Positions 18,030 through 26,459 are shown, numbered from the stretch's first letter. The stretch is 64,000 nucleotides of DNA from JAENVU01 sp038250905 (GCA_038250905.1 JBBSBV010000010.1:38136-102135); one strand, 5' to 3'. Notes: a model not told the origin generated them from the letters alone. Translations and numbers: made by a program.

Positions 18030-19568
18030 GTGAGTCATTCCGTCGCGCCCGGGCGCGTCTTGGGCGGTCGGTACCGCCTCGACCAGGAGATCGCGCGCGG
18101 TGGGATGGCCACGGTGTGGCGGGGTGAGGACCCACTGCTCGCCCGCGCGGTCGCGGTCAAGACCCTCGATCCGGCACTCGCGGCCGACGACGACCTCCGG
18201 GTGCGCTTCCGCCGGGAGGCGATCGCGGCCGCCGCGGTCGCGCATCCGAACATCGTCGCCACCTACGACACGGGTGAGGACGACGGCGTGGCGTACATCG
18301 TGATGGAACTGGTCGAGGGGGCAACCCTGCGCCAGGCCATCGACCTGCACGGGGCCCTGCCTCCCGCCCGCGCGGCCGACATCGCGGCCCAGGTGGCCGA
18401 CGCGCTGGCCGCCGCGCACTCCCGCGGACTCATCCACCGCGACGTCAAGCCGAGCAACGTCCTCGTGCAGCTCGACGGGCGGGTCAAGGTCACCGACTTC
18501 GGCATCGCGAAGGCCGCCGACCAGGCCGCCGACGAACTGACCCGGACGGGCAACGTGCTGGGGACCGCGCGCTACCTCGCGCCGGAGCAGGTCGAGGGGC
18601 ATCCGGTCGACGAGCGCTCCGACGTGTATTCACTCGGCCTCGTCCTCTACGAGATGCTGGCCGGTCGATCGGCCTTCGGCGCCGACACCGAACTCGCGAC
18701 TGCGGTGGCCCGGCTGACCTCGACACCGCCCCGCATCATCGACGCGCGTCCCGACATCGCGCCCGGACTCGCGCACGTGGTCGACCGCGCGTTGGCGCGA
18801 GAGCCCGACGACCGCTGGCCGACTGCCGCGGCCATGCGCGACGCACTCACACCGTTTCGCGTCGCGGCACCCGATCGCGGCGTCGACGCGACGATGCCGG
18901 TCGCGATGCCGACGCGCACGCGCGCGGTGCCGGTCGCCGCGCATCCCACGATCATCGAGGACGACGGCATCGGCGTCGGCGCGCGACTCGTCGCCTGGAT
19001 CGTCGCCCTCGCCCTCGGTATCGGCGGCGGCTACGCCGGATTCGTGCTCGCCAACCAGACGGACTCGCAGTCCCCGACGACGACCGCGGTCGCCGGGACC
19101 AAGACCATCGCCATCGTCTCGGCCCACGCGTTCGATCCGGAGGGCGACCAGAAGGAGAACGACCAGGAAGTCGCGCTCGCGACCGATGGCCAGAACGCGA
19201 CCGCATGGACGACCGAGGGCTATTTCAACCCGACCACCGCCCCCAAGCACGGCGTCGGCCTGATCCTCGAGGTCGCCAGGCCCACCCGGATCGCGGCCGT
19301 CGACGTCACCAGTCCCGACAGCGGCTGGGACGCCCAGATCTACGTCGCGTCGGAATCGGCCACCACCCTCGCCGGCTGGGGCCCGGTCCGCGCCACCGGG
19401 ACCAACCTCGGGACCACCGCCCAGTTGCGGCTCGACGCGAAGCCCCCGGGTCAGTTCGTGCTGGTATGGCTCACGAAACTGCCGCGCAGCGCCGAGCCGT
19501 CACCGGACGGCAAGCCCCGGTACGTGGGGCGCATCGCCGAGGTGTCCCTCCGTGGCTCCTCGATCTGA
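18030..19568 (+). CDS. Transmembrane Ser/Thr protein kinase with discoidin-like ectodomain
   Basis: 512 residues from a GTG. Kinase domain ~11-277: Gly loop (EIARGGMATVW), VAVK lysine 44, HRDVKPSN (catalytic Asp 138), DFG at 156-158, GTARYLAPEQ activation-loop end, all intact. A juxtamembrane stretch follows, then a membrane helix (~319-341, LVAWIVALALGIGGGYAGFVL), then ~170 outside residues. The ectodomain (AVDVTSPDSGWDAQIYVA; GQFVLVWLTKLP) resembles F5/8-type C/discoidin carbohydrate-binding folds such as the one at the end of mycobacterial MviN. Unlike that fused pseudokinase, this kinase looks active. Substrates are likely envelope regulators nearby (inference). The stop overlaps the sigma factor gene by 17 nt. 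Confidence 0.92.
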   Translation: MSHSVAPGRVLGGRYRLDQEIARGGMATVWRGEDPLLARAVAVKTLDPALAADDDLRVRFRREAIAAAAVAHPNIVATYDTGEDDGVAYIVMELVEGATLRQAIDLHGALPPARAADIAAQVADALAAAHSRGLIHRDVKPSNVLVQLDGRVKVTDFGIAKAADQAADELTRTGNVLGTARYLAPEQVEGHPVDERSDVYSLGLVLYEMLAGRSAFGADTELATAVARLTSTPPRIIDARPDIAPGLAHVVDRALAREPDDRWPTAAAMRDALTPFRVAAPDRGVDATMPVAMPTRTRAVPVAAHPTIIEDDGIGVGARLVAWIVALALGIGGGYAGFVLANQTDSQSPTTTAVAGTKTIAIVSAHAFDPEGDQKENDQEVALATDGQNATAWTTEGYFNPTTAPKHGVGLILEVARPTRIAAVDVTSPDSGWDAQIYVASESATTLAGWGPVRATGTNLGTTAQLRLDAKPPGQFVLVWLTKLPRSAEPSPDGKPRYVGRIAEVSLRGSSI

Positions 19569-20139
19569 CCCGCGTCCCGACGCCGAACTCGCCGGGGCCG
19601 CCGCCGACGGAGACCCGGAGGCGATGTCGGCGCTGCTTGCCCGCCACGTCGACCGCGTCCACGCGGTGTGTCGCAAGATCTGCGGTCCCGACGATGCGCA
19701 GGACGCCACCCAGGAAGCGCTGATCTCGGTCGTGCGATCGATCGCGCGGTTCGACCATCGGAGCGCGTTCACCACGTGGCTCCATCGGGTCGCGACCAAT
19801 GCGGCGCTCGACGAACTCCGGCGCCGCAAGCGGCGGCCCGCACCGCTCGCACCCGACTCGGGGGGTCACGACGAACCGAGAGCGGGGTCAGCGACCCAGC
19901 CCGAGCGGGTGGTCGACCGCATCGATCTCGATGCCGCCCTCGACCGCCTCTCCGAGGAGTTCCGGGTCGCGGTCGTCCTGCGCGACGTCGCCGACCTCGA
20001 CTACGCCGAGATCGCCGACGCGCTCTCGATCCCGATCGGGACGGTGCGCTCACGGATCGCACGAGGCCGCGCCGCGCTCGCGCGTGATCTCGGGAACTTT
20101 CCCCGTCCGGTCGACGTCCAAGGTGCCGATCATGAGTGA
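19552..20139 (+). CDS. ECF RNA polymerase sigma factor (SigM-like position)
   Basis: 195 residues. Region 2 (DDAQDATQEALISVVRSIARFDHRSAFTTWLHRVATNAALDELRRRKRR) and region 4 (LSEEFRVAVVLRDVADLDYAEIADALSIPIGTVRSRIARGRAAL) are complete, joined by a ~30-residue linker. It occupies the slot of sigM between murJ and trxB in mycobacteria. The GTG lies inside the end of the kinase gene, so translation may be coupled; the next gene overlaps it by 8 nt and is probably its anti-sigma factor. Confidence 0.93.
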   Translation: MAPRSDPRPDAELAGAAADGDPEAMSALLARHVDRVHAVCRKICGPDDAQDATQEALISVVRSIARFDHRSAFTTWLHRVATNAALDELRRRKRRPAPLAPDSGGHDEPRAGSATQPERVVDRIDLDAALDRLSEEFRVAVVLRDVADLDYAEIADALSIPIGTVRSRIARGRAALARDLGNFPRPVDVQGADHE

Positions 20140-20908
20140 ACCCCAGGACTTCGACATCGACATCGCGGTGAGCGCCGACCTCGACGGCGAGCTGGCCGGG
20201 TACGCCGCCGAGCTCGGTACCGACGAGGCGACGCTGCGTGCACGCATCGCCGAGGCGCCCGGCGCCTCTGAGCGTCGCGCCCAACTCGTCGCCGCGCGCG
20301 ACGCGGTGGCCGCGCCCGGCGCACCCTTGGACGAGGTGACTCGTGCGCGTCTCGTCGCCGGCGCGATCGCGAGCCCGGGCTCGTCGGCGTCCGCTCGTGA
20401 ACCGCGCGCCCGGGGCTGGTACCTCCGCGCCGGCGCGGCCGCCGCCGTCGCGCTCGTCGTGGTCGGGGGCGTCGTCGCGCTCGCCACCCAGGGCGGGGGC
20501 GGCGGAGACGCCGCAAAATCGGCGGCGACGGGCGGCAAGTCCGTGCGTTCCGGGAACATCGGCGACATCGGGAACATCGATCAGCAGAAGTTGGACGCCC
20601 TCGTCGGAGGTCCGCGGGCCGACGCGGCGGCGGCGTCGTCGACCAGCCTGGCGCCGCAGTCCGCGCAGTCGGGCACCTCCTCCGAGGTCAACGGCTTCGA
20701 CCGGGACGCCACCGTGCGGGCCCGACCGGACCAGGTCACCCAGTGCACCGAGGCGCTCGGCGCTCAGGGCACGGTCCGGTTCAACGGGTCGGGTGCCTAC
20801 CAGGGTGAGCCAGCCGTGATCGTCGGGATCGCCGCCGGTGATCGCACTGTCGTGTTCGTCGTCGCGGCGAGCGACTGCGCTCGGGTGCTGTATTCCGTCT
20901 CGCGCTGA
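20132..20908 (+). CDS. Probable membrane anti-sigma factor
   Basis: 258 residues. The ATG at 20132 overlaps the sigma stop (ATGAGTGA). About 90 cytoplasmic residues (SADLDGELAGYAAELGTDEATLRARIAEA) precede one membrane helix (WYLRAGAAAAVALVVVGGVVALAT) and a ~140-residue extracytoplasmic part with a low-complexity Gly/Ala/Ser stretch and a compact C-terminal domain containing two cysteines (QCTEALG; ASDCARVLY), which may form a disulfide. No HxxxCxxC zinc motif is present, so it is not a ZAS-type anti-sigma. The function is inferred from topology and position (Rv3912 equivalent). Confidence 0.75.
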   Translation: MSEPQDFDIDIAVSADLDGELAGYAAELGTDEATLRARIAEAPGASERRAQLVAARDAVAAPGAPLDEVTRARLVAGAIASPGSSASAREPRARGWYLRAGAAAAVALVVVGGVVALATQGGGGGDAAKSAATGGKSVRSGNIGDIGNIDQQKLDALVGGPRADAAAASSTSLAPQSAQSGTSSEVNGFDRDATVRARPDQVTQCTEALGAQGTVRFNGSGAYQGEPAVIVGIAAGDRTVVFVVAASDCARVLYSVSR

Positions 20909-21014
20909 CCCGTCGACGCGCGCCGCGTCCCGTCGTTCTTCGCGTCGAATGCCGCCCGGCCCGGCCGTAGCCGCTACGAGCCGGGTAACCTCCGCCGCCG
21001 AGCGGGAGGAACCC

Positions 21015-21299
21015 ATGACTCACTGGACTGTCCAGGCTGCCGACGCGATCGAGAAGACCGTCGCCACAGTGCGCGATCGCACGGTCGAGCCGGCGCAACG
21101 CGCCGCCAAGGCCATCGTGTTCGGCGTGCTGGCCGCATGCTGCATCGTCACCGCGCTGCTCCTGCTGGCCATCGTGGCCTTCCGGCTCATCAGCCTCGCG
21201 GTCCCCGTCTGGGCGACCTGGATGATCCTCGGGGGAATCTTGATCGGCGGCGGCGTGTTCTGCTGGTCGCGTCGTACCGCCGGAGGCAGTCGTGGCTGA
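21015..21299 (+). CDS. Small two-helix membrane protein
   Basis: 94 residues; GGGAGGA lies just before the ATG at 21015. A charged N-terminal helix (AADAIEKTVATVRDRTVEPAQRAAK) is followed by two membrane helices (IVFGVLAACCIVTALLLLAIVAF and VWATWMILGGILIGGGVFCW). It looks like the phage-holin-superfamily III/DUF-type small proteins found in actinobacterial envelopes, but I cannot name it. It overlaps the trxB start by 8 nt, so it is in the same operon. Confidence 0.75.
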   Translation: MTHWTVQAADAIEKTVATVRDRTVEPAQRAAKAIVFGVLAACCIVTALLLLAIVAFRLISLAVPVWATWMILGGILIGGGVFCWSRRTAGGSRG

Positions 21300-22236
21300 A
21301 CATCATGAACTCGTCATCGTGGGATCGGGACCGGCCGGCCTCACCGCCGCGGTCTACGCCGCCCGGGCCAATCTGGCGCCCGTGGTCGTGGAAGGCCTCG
21401 CGGCCGGTGGGCAGCTGATGCTCACCACCGAGGTGGAGAACTACCCCGGTTTCGTCGAAGGCATCATGGGCCCGGAGCTGATGATGCGCTTCCGGGACCA
21501 GGCAGCCCGCTTCGGCACCCGGTTCATCACCGCGGACGCCGATTCCGTGGACCTCTCGGCCCGGCCGTTCCGGGTCACGGTCGGCGAACTCGAACTGACC
21601 GCCGACTCCGTCGTCATCTCGACCGGTGCCAGCGCGCGGATGCTCGGACTCGACAACGAGGCCCGGCTCCTCGGCCACGGCGTCTCCACCTGCGCGACCT
21701 GCGACGGCTTCTTCTTCCGTGACCACGACATCGCAGTGGTCGGCGGAGGGGACACGGCACTCGAGGAAGCACACTTCCTCACCAAGTTCGCCCGGAAGGT
21801 CACCGTCATCCACCGTCGTGACGAGCTCCGCGCCTCGAAGATCATGCAGGACCGGGCGCTCGCCAACCCCAAGATCGAGTTCCGCTGGAACGCCGAAGTG
21901 GTCGACGCATTCGGCGACACGAAACTCACCGCGATCCAGCTCCGTGACACCGTCACCGGCGAGGAGAGCGAACTCGCCGTCACCGGCCTGTTCGTCGCCA
22001 TCGGCCACATACCCACCACGAAGCTCTTCGAGGGTCAACTCGAACTCGACGTGAACGGTTACATCGTCACCGCGCCCGACTCGACCCGAACGTCGGTCGA
22101 GGGTGTGTTCGCGTGCGGCGACGTCCAGGACCACACCTACCGCCAGGCCATCACCGCCGCCGGGAGCGGCTGCATGGCCGCCATCGAGACCGAGCGCTAC
22201 CTCGAGGCGAACAAGTCGGTGGTCGCGCATTCCTGA
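21292..22236 (+). CDS. trxB: Thioredoxin reductase
   Basis: 314 residues. NADPH-dependent flavoenzyme that reduces thioredoxin. FAD site GSGPAGLTAAVYAAR near the N-terminus, active-site CATC (STCATCDGFFF, about residue 135), NADPH site VGGGDTALEEAHF, and the C-terminal FAD motif GVFACGDVQD. GTG start with GGAGG upstream. Followed at 124 nt by trxA, which seems to have its own promoter. Confidence 0.96.
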   Translation: MAEHHELVIVGSGPAGLTAAVYAARANLAPVVVEGLAAGGQLMLTTEVENYPGFVEGIMGPELMMRFRDQAARFGTRFITADADSVDLSARPFRVTVGELELTADSVVISTGASARMLGLDNEARLLGHGVSTCATCDGFFFRDHDIAVVGGGDTALEEAHFLTKFARKVTVIHRRDELRASKIMQDRALANPKIEFRWNAEVVDAFGDTKLTAIQLRDTVTGEESELAVTGLFVAIGHIPTTKLFEGQLELDVNGYIVTAPDSTRTSVEGVFACGDVQDHTYRQAITAAGSGCMAAIETERYLEANKSVVAHS

Positions 22237-22278
22237 GCCCCACCGACCGGCGCGGTTCATTCCCGACTCCTGAGGTCT

Positions 22279-22304
22279 GGAATAGGGGACCCCGCCCCAC
22301 CGTT
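22279..22304 (+). promoter_or_regulatory. Candidate SigR/SigH-type (disulfide stress) promoter for trxA
   Basis: GGAAT at 22279-22283 and GTT at 22302-22304 are separated by 18 nt, exactly the GGAAT-N18-GTT consensus of Streptomyces SigR (SigH in mycobacteria), whose regulons include the thioredoxin genes. Start of transcription would be near 22310, about 50 nt before the trxA GTG. Confidence 0.6.
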
Positions 22305-22360
22305 GCACCCGTCATTAGAATCCTCGATCCCGCACCGCTTCCCCGAAAGGACACCTCGCC

Positions 22361-22690
22361 GTGGCCGAAAACATCGTGACCCTCTCCGACGCAACCTTCG
22401 ACGAGAGTGTCAAAGCCTCCGATACCCCCATCGTGGTGGACTTCTGGGCCGAGTGGTGCGGCCCGTGCAAGATGATCGCACCGGCACTGGAAGAAATTGC
22501 CAATGAGCAGTCGGGTCGGATCACCGTCGCCAAGCTCAACGTCGACGACAACCCCGACACCGCGCGCCGCTTCGACGTGATGAGCATCCCGACCCTGCTC
22601 GTGTTCCAGGGCGGCGAGCCGGTCAAGCGGCTGGTCGGAGCCAAGGGCAAGGGTCAGCTCCTCCAGGACCTGTCCGAGTTCATCGGCTGA
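22361..22690 (+). CDS. trxA: Thioredoxin
   Basis: 109 residues. The WAEWCGPCKM active site is near residue 30, followed by the cis-proline loop (SIPTLLVFQGGEP). GTG start with GAAAGGA upstream. It is the electron acceptor of the TrxB encoded just before it and a general reductant for ribonucleotide reductase and peroxidases. Confidence 0.97.
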   Translation: MAENIVTLSDATFDESVKASDTPIVVDFWAEWCGPCKMIAPALEEIANEQSGRITVAKLNVDDNPDTARRFDVMSIPTLLVFQGGEPVKRLVGAKGKGQLLQDLSEFIG

Positions 22691-22718
22691 CCGTCCGACG
22701 GGTTCGAGGCGATCGCGG

Positions 22719-23723
22719 GTGGCTTCGGCGTCCCCGTTACGCACCGGGGACCGCGGTGACGCGGTTCGGGATCTCCAGCAACGGCTGATCGCAGCCGGCA
22801 TCCCGATCTCGCCCGATGAGATCGGAACGTTCGGCGCGACAACCGAGGCCGGGGTCCGCGAGTTCCAGACCCGGCGCACGGTGCGCGTCGACGGGATCGT
22901 CGGTCGCGAGACGTGGGCCGCGCTGGTCGAGAGTGGCTTCGAACTCGGGGACCGCCTGCTCTATCTCCGGTCACCCAACCTCCGCGGCGACGACGTCACC
23001 GAGCTCCAGCGGACGCTCAACCGGCTCGGTTTCGACACCGGCCGCGAGGACGGCATCCTCGGCGCGAACTCGGCGAACGCGTTGCGCGAGTTCCAACGCA
23101 ACTCGGGGTTGAGTGTCGACGGTATCGCCGGGCCGGCCACGCTCGAGGCCTTCGACCGCGTCTCCGCGATGGCCGCCGGGTCGGTCGCGACGATGCGCGA
23201 GCAGGATCTCCTCTCCCGCCCCGAACCACTCGGAACCCGCCGCCTCTACGTCGCGGTCGATCCGGGCTTCGGCCAGATCGGCACGCCGCTCGGGCGCTGG
23301 CTCTCCGCGCAGGGTGCGCAGGTGATGCTCGACGTCTCCGGCGCCGACGACCAGCTCCTCGCCGAGCGAGCCAACCGTTGGCGGTCGGAGTTCTTCCTCG
23401 CCGTTCGCGGCGGCGACCACCCCAGCTGGCAGTGCCTTTACTACGCGTCCGGTGACTTCCGCTCGGAGCGGGGCTGCCACGCCGCGCACATCATCAACGA
23501 GGAGCTCGCCGCCGTCATCCCGCATACCGACGAACCCGGCGCGGACGGTCGGGCGTACGAGATCCTGCGCGAGACCCGCATGGCCGCGGTGGTGTGTGGG
23601 CTCGCGGATGCCGACGCGCCGAACCTCGCCGTGGTCCTGGCGCATGCCGACGAAGTGGGCGCGGCGATCGGACGCGGCATTCGCCGGGCCTTCGAGGAGC
23701 CCCGGCCGATCCCAGCCGCTTGA
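22719..23723 (+). CDS. cwlM: CwlM-like protein: two peptidoglycan-binding domains and a degenerate amidase domain
   Basis: 334 residues, GTG at 22719 with GAGG 8 nt upstream; no signal peptide, so cytoplasmic. Two PG_binding_1 repeats (~8-72: DRGDAVRDLQQRL...FGATTEAGVREFQ; ~88-150: GDDVTELQRTL...GANSANALREFQ), then an Amidase_3-like fold (~175-325). The zinc ligands of true amidases look lost: DPGH is DPGF (181-184), the S-x-H strand reads FLAVRGG, and the final E-x-GF region reads VVCGLAD. Mycobacterial CwlM is a phosphorylated regulator of MurA and lipid II supply rather than a hydrolase; the same role is inferred here. The adjacent kinase is a possible partner. Confidence 0.9.
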   Translation: MASASPLRTGDRGDAVRDLQQRLIAAGIPISPDEIGTFGATTEAGVREFQTRRTVRVDGIVGRETWAALVESGFELGDRLLYLRSPNLRGDDVTELQRTLNRLGFDTGREDGILGANSANALREFQRNSGLSVDGIAGPATLEAFDRVSAMAAGSVATMREQDLLSRPEPLGTRRLYVAVDPGFGQIGTPLGRWLSAQGAQVMLDVSGADDQLLAERANRWRSEFFLAVRGGDHPSWQCLYYASGDFRSERGCHAAHIINEELAAVIPHTDEPGADGRAYEILRETRMAAVVCGLADADAPNLAVVLAHADEVGAAIGRGIRRAFEEPRPIPAA

Positions 23724-23735
23724 GGGTTCCCCGGC

Positions 23736-24596
23736 TCAGCCGGAGATGACCTTGTAGATCCGCTCGAGGTCCTCGAGGTCCGAGAACTCCACGGTCAGCT
23801 TCCCGCGCTTCGATCCCATCGCGATCTGCACGCGGGTATCGAGGTGGTCGCTCAACAGGCCTTCGAGGTCCTCGAGTCCCGGCGGTCGGAGTGGGTTCGT
23901 GGCCCGATTGGCGTCGGCGCCGCGGCCACCGGCCCGGTCCGGCTTGCCCTTCACCGCCTCTTCGACCGCTCGGACCGACCAGCCCTCCCGGGCGATGACC
24001 GGCGCGAGACGTTCCTGCAGGCCGCGGTCCGGGGTCCCGAGCAGGGCCCGGGCATGCCCCATCGGCAGGCCGCCGTCGCGCACCAGCCGCTGGACCGTCG
24101 GTGGCAGCTGGAGCAGGCGCAGCGTGTTGGTCACCGAGGTCCGGCTGCGCCCGACCCGGGTCGCCACCTCCTCGTGGGTGAGGGAGAAATCCTCGATCAG
24201 CTGCTGGTAGGCGGCCGCCTCCTCCAGCGCGTTGAGGTCGGACCGGTGGACGTTCTCCACCAAGGCTTCCTCGAGCGCGGCGGCATCGTCGCTCTCGCGC
24301 ACCAACGCCGGGATCCGGGCCAGGCCCAGGCGGCGGGCGGCGCGCCAGCGGCGTTCACCCGCGATGAGCTCGAACTCCTCGCCCATGGGACGGACCAGCA
24401 CCGGCTGAAGGATACCGACCTCGCGGATCGACTCGGTGAGCGACTGGAGCTGCTCCTCATCGAACTGCTCCCGTGGTTGATACTGATTGGGACGGATGGA
24501 CGCGACCTCGATCTCGCGCAATCCACCGCCCGACTCCGTGGTGCCGGTGGGGATGAGAGCTCCCAGCCCCTTACCCAGCCCGCCGCGTCGCGCCAT
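23736..24596 (-). CDS. parB: Chromosome partitioning protein ParB
   Basis: 286 residues. Starts MARRGGLGKGLGALIP, the ParA-interacting N-terminus; then the CTPase/ParB motif region (NQYQPREQFDEEQLQSLTESIREVGILQPVLVRP, GERRWRA), the helix-turn-helix (LTHEEVATRVGRSRTSVTNTLRLL) and a C-terminal dimerization domain ending DLERIYKVISG. AAGGAGGT precedes the ATG at 24596, which lies 26 nt inside the end of parA. It binds the parS sites 1.2 kb upstream. Convergent with cwlM across 12 nt. Confidence 0.97.
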   Translation of the reverse strand: MARRGGLGKGLGALIPTGTTESGGGLREIEVASIRPNQYQPREQFDEEQLQSLTESIREVGILQPVLVRPMGEEFELIAGERRWRAARRLGLARIPALVRESDDAAALEEALVENVHRSDLNALEEAAAYQQLIEDFSLTHEEVATRVGRSRTSVTNTLRLLQLPPTVQRLVRDGGLPMGHARALLGTPDRGLQERLAPVIAREGWSVRAVEEAVKGKPDRAGGRGADANRATNPLRPPGLEDLEGLLSDHLDTRVQIAMGSKRGKLTVEFSDLEDLERIYKVISG

Positions 24597-25761
24597 GACT
24601 CACCTCCTTGGCCAACTCCCGATACGCCACTGCGCCGCGGGAGGTCGGATCGAACAGAATGATCGGCTGCCCGAACGACGGCGCCTCCGACAGGCGCACC
24701 GTCCTCGGGATCACCGTGAGATACACCGTCCGCCCGAAGTGCAGGCGAACTTCCTGCTCGACCTGGTCGGCGAGCTTGGTTCGGGCGTCGTACATGGTCA
24801 AGACGATCCCGCGCACGTCGAGGGTCGGGTTGAGGTTCGTCCGCACCAGGGTGACGTTGCGGATCAACTGGCTGAGGCCCTCCAGCGCGTAGTACTCGCA
24901 CTGGATCGGGACCAACACGTCGTCGGCCGCAGCCAGTCCGTTGACGGTGAGCAGCCCGAGGGACGGGGGGCAGTCGATGAGGATGTAGTCGTAATCCTCT
25001 CGGATCTCGTGCAACGCACGGCGGAGCTTCAACTCCCGGCTGAACGCCGGCACCAGTTCGATCTCCGCGCCGGCGAGGTCGATCGTCGCCGGGACGACGA
25101 AGAGGTTCTTGAGCGACGTCGGCTCGATGCAGTCCTCGACCTTGGCGTCGCTCATGATCACGTCGTAGATGGATCCCTCCACCTCCCGGGCGTTGACGCC
25201 GAGCCCCGTCGTGGCGTTCCCCTGCGGATCCAGATCGACCACGAGGACGCGGTAGCCCATCTCCGCCAGCGAGGCCCCGAGGTTGACCGAGGTGGTCGTC
25301 TTGCCGACGCCGCCCTTCTGATTGGCGATGGCCAGGATCCGCGGCAGCTCGTTCGGGATGATCGGTTGGAGATCCGCGTCATCCACCGCGACCTCGACCG
25401 GCGTTTCCTCCACCTCCGGGTCCCCGGCCGTCGGCTCGGGCGCGCCGTCGCTCGGCTCTTCCTCGACGATCGGTGAGGCCTCAGCCGCGCGCTCGGTCGT
25501 TGCTTCGTCGATCACGGGATCCGGGTCCGGATTCACCGTGATCTCCCCGGTGCCGTCATCATCCGAGTCGGGGGCTCCAGCGACATTCACGGTCGGCTCG
25601 GTGTCCGCGGCGGGATCGGGGACCGTCGCCGTGGCGGCAGCTTCGACGCCGTCGGCAATCGTTGTTGATGGTTGGTCTTCCATTCCATCCTCCGAGGCCT
25701 CGTGCCTACGTCGTGTGCCGAAGAGTTTGCGACCTCGGCGCTTCGGGTCGGCCGAATCCAT
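24571..25761 (-). CDS. parA: Chromosome partitioning ATPase ParA with long acidic N-terminal extension
   Basis: 396 residues. The Walker-type ATPase begins near residue 141 (RILAIANQKGGVGKTTTSVNLGA, deviant Walker A), with DLDPQGNATTG and LIDCPPSLGLLT after it. The first 140 residues are low-complexity, acidic, Pro/Glu/Asp/Thr-rich, after a short basic start (DPKRRGRKLFGTRRRH). GGGAGG 6 nt before the ATG at 25761 supports the long form. Internal starts without an RBS exist nearer the ATPase domain. The operon is rsmG-parA-parB (minus), with parS between rsmG and parA. Confidence 0.95.
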   Translation of the reverse strand: MDSADPKRRGRKLFGTRRRHEASEDGMEDQPSTTIADGVEAAATATVPDPAADTEPTVNVAGAPDSDDDGTGEITVNPDPDPVIDEATTERAAEASPIVEEEPSDGAPEPTAGDPEVEETPVEVAVDDADLQPIIPNELPRILAIANQKGGVGKTTTSVNLGASLAEMGYRVLVVDLDPQGNATTGLGVNAREVEGSIYDVIMSDAKVEDCIEPTSLKNLFVVPATIDLAGAEIELVPAFSRELKLRRALHEIREDYDYILIDCPPSLGLLTVNGLAAADDVLVPIQCEYYALEGLSQLIRNVTLVRTNLNPTLDVRGIVLTMYDARTKLADQVEQEVRLHFGRTVYLTVIPRTVRLSEAPSFGQPIILFDPTSRGAVAYRELAKEVSHGATRRAG

Positions 25762-25792
25762 ACGCGCCTCCCTCCCGTCAGATGGCGGGTGA

Positions 25793-25808
25793 TGTTTCAC
25801 GTGAAACA
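25793..25808. other. parS site 1
   Basis: TGTTTCACGTGAAACA, a perfect 16-bp palindrome identical to the bacterial parS consensus, 32 bp upstream of the parA start and 3.1-3.7 kb from dnaA. Confidence 0.97.
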
Positions 25809-25830
25809 ATTGCTGTCGCCCCACCCTCGA

Positions 25831-25846
25831 TGTTTCACGTGAAACA
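25831..25846. other. parS site 2
   Basis: Second perfect TGTTTCACGTGAAACA, centre 38 bp from the first and 2 bp beyond the rsmG stop codon. Two sites side by side should nucleate ParB strongly. Confidence 0.97.
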
Positions 25847-25847
25847 T

Positions 25848-26459
25848 CTACCAGCGGGGCGAACGAACCGGAAGGTTCCGACGGCGGGGGAAGTCCTCCG
25901 AGAGCGTCGAGCCCTTGGTGAGGATAACGAACGAACCGTGCTCGTGCACGACTTCACCGGTCATCGACATTCCGAGTCCCGCCAGACCCGCATCGGGCCA
26001 ACGGTCGGCGCGGGTCTCGGGGGGTTCGCTCACCGCCAGTCGGCCACCGACCGCGAGCAACCCACTCGCGCATTCGGCCGTTGCTGCGGGGATGGCAAAC
26101 GAGCGGGCGGTCACGAGCGGGAGCTGCTCACGCCATTCCGGATCGTGGGCCAGGTCCTCGGCCCGGCCTTCGAGCACCGTCACCCGGTCGCGGACACCGA
26201 GTCTGACGACCGCGGTTCGCAACCACGCGGTGCGCTTCAGCTGACTGTCGAGGAGGATCACGGGGAGATCGGGCCAGAGGAGCGCGAAGATCAGCCCCGG
26301 TACCCCCGCGCCGCTTCCCAGGTCGAGGAAGGGTGCCGGTTCCAGCGCCGCCGCCCAGGACCGGGCGTGGTCGATGTGCCGGCGAACGGGGTCCGGGCCG
26401 AGAAACCCGAGGCGCCGCGCATCCTCGAGGACGCCCACCAGGGCGTCGAAGTCGGTCAC
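25848..26459 (-). CDS. rsmG: 16S rRNA (guanine-N7) methyltransferase RsmG
   Basis: 203 residues. Methylates G527 of 16S rRNA using SAM. FLDLGSGAGVPGLIFALLWPDLPVILLDSQLKRTAWL is the family's SAM site; LVTARSFA follows. GTG start overlapping the jag stop by 4 nt (26456-26459), so it is translated with jag. The stop is next to parS site 2. Confidence 0.95.
   Translation of the reverse strand: MTDFDALVGVLEDARRLGFLGPDPVRRHIDHARSWAAALEPAPFLDLGSGAGVPGLIFALLWPDLPVILLDSQLKRTAWLRTAVVRLGVRDRVTVLEGRAEDLAHDPEWREQLPLVTARSFAIPAATAECASGLLAVGGRLAVSEPPETRADRWPDAGLAGLGMSMTGEVVHEHGSFVILTKGSTLSEDFPRRRNLPVRSPRW

Noticed and set aside
23724..23752. Small CCGGCT/AGCCGG inverted repeat between cwlM and parB as bidirectional terminator
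   Set aside because: Only 5-6 bp stem with almost no loop, overlapping the parB end; too weak to call.
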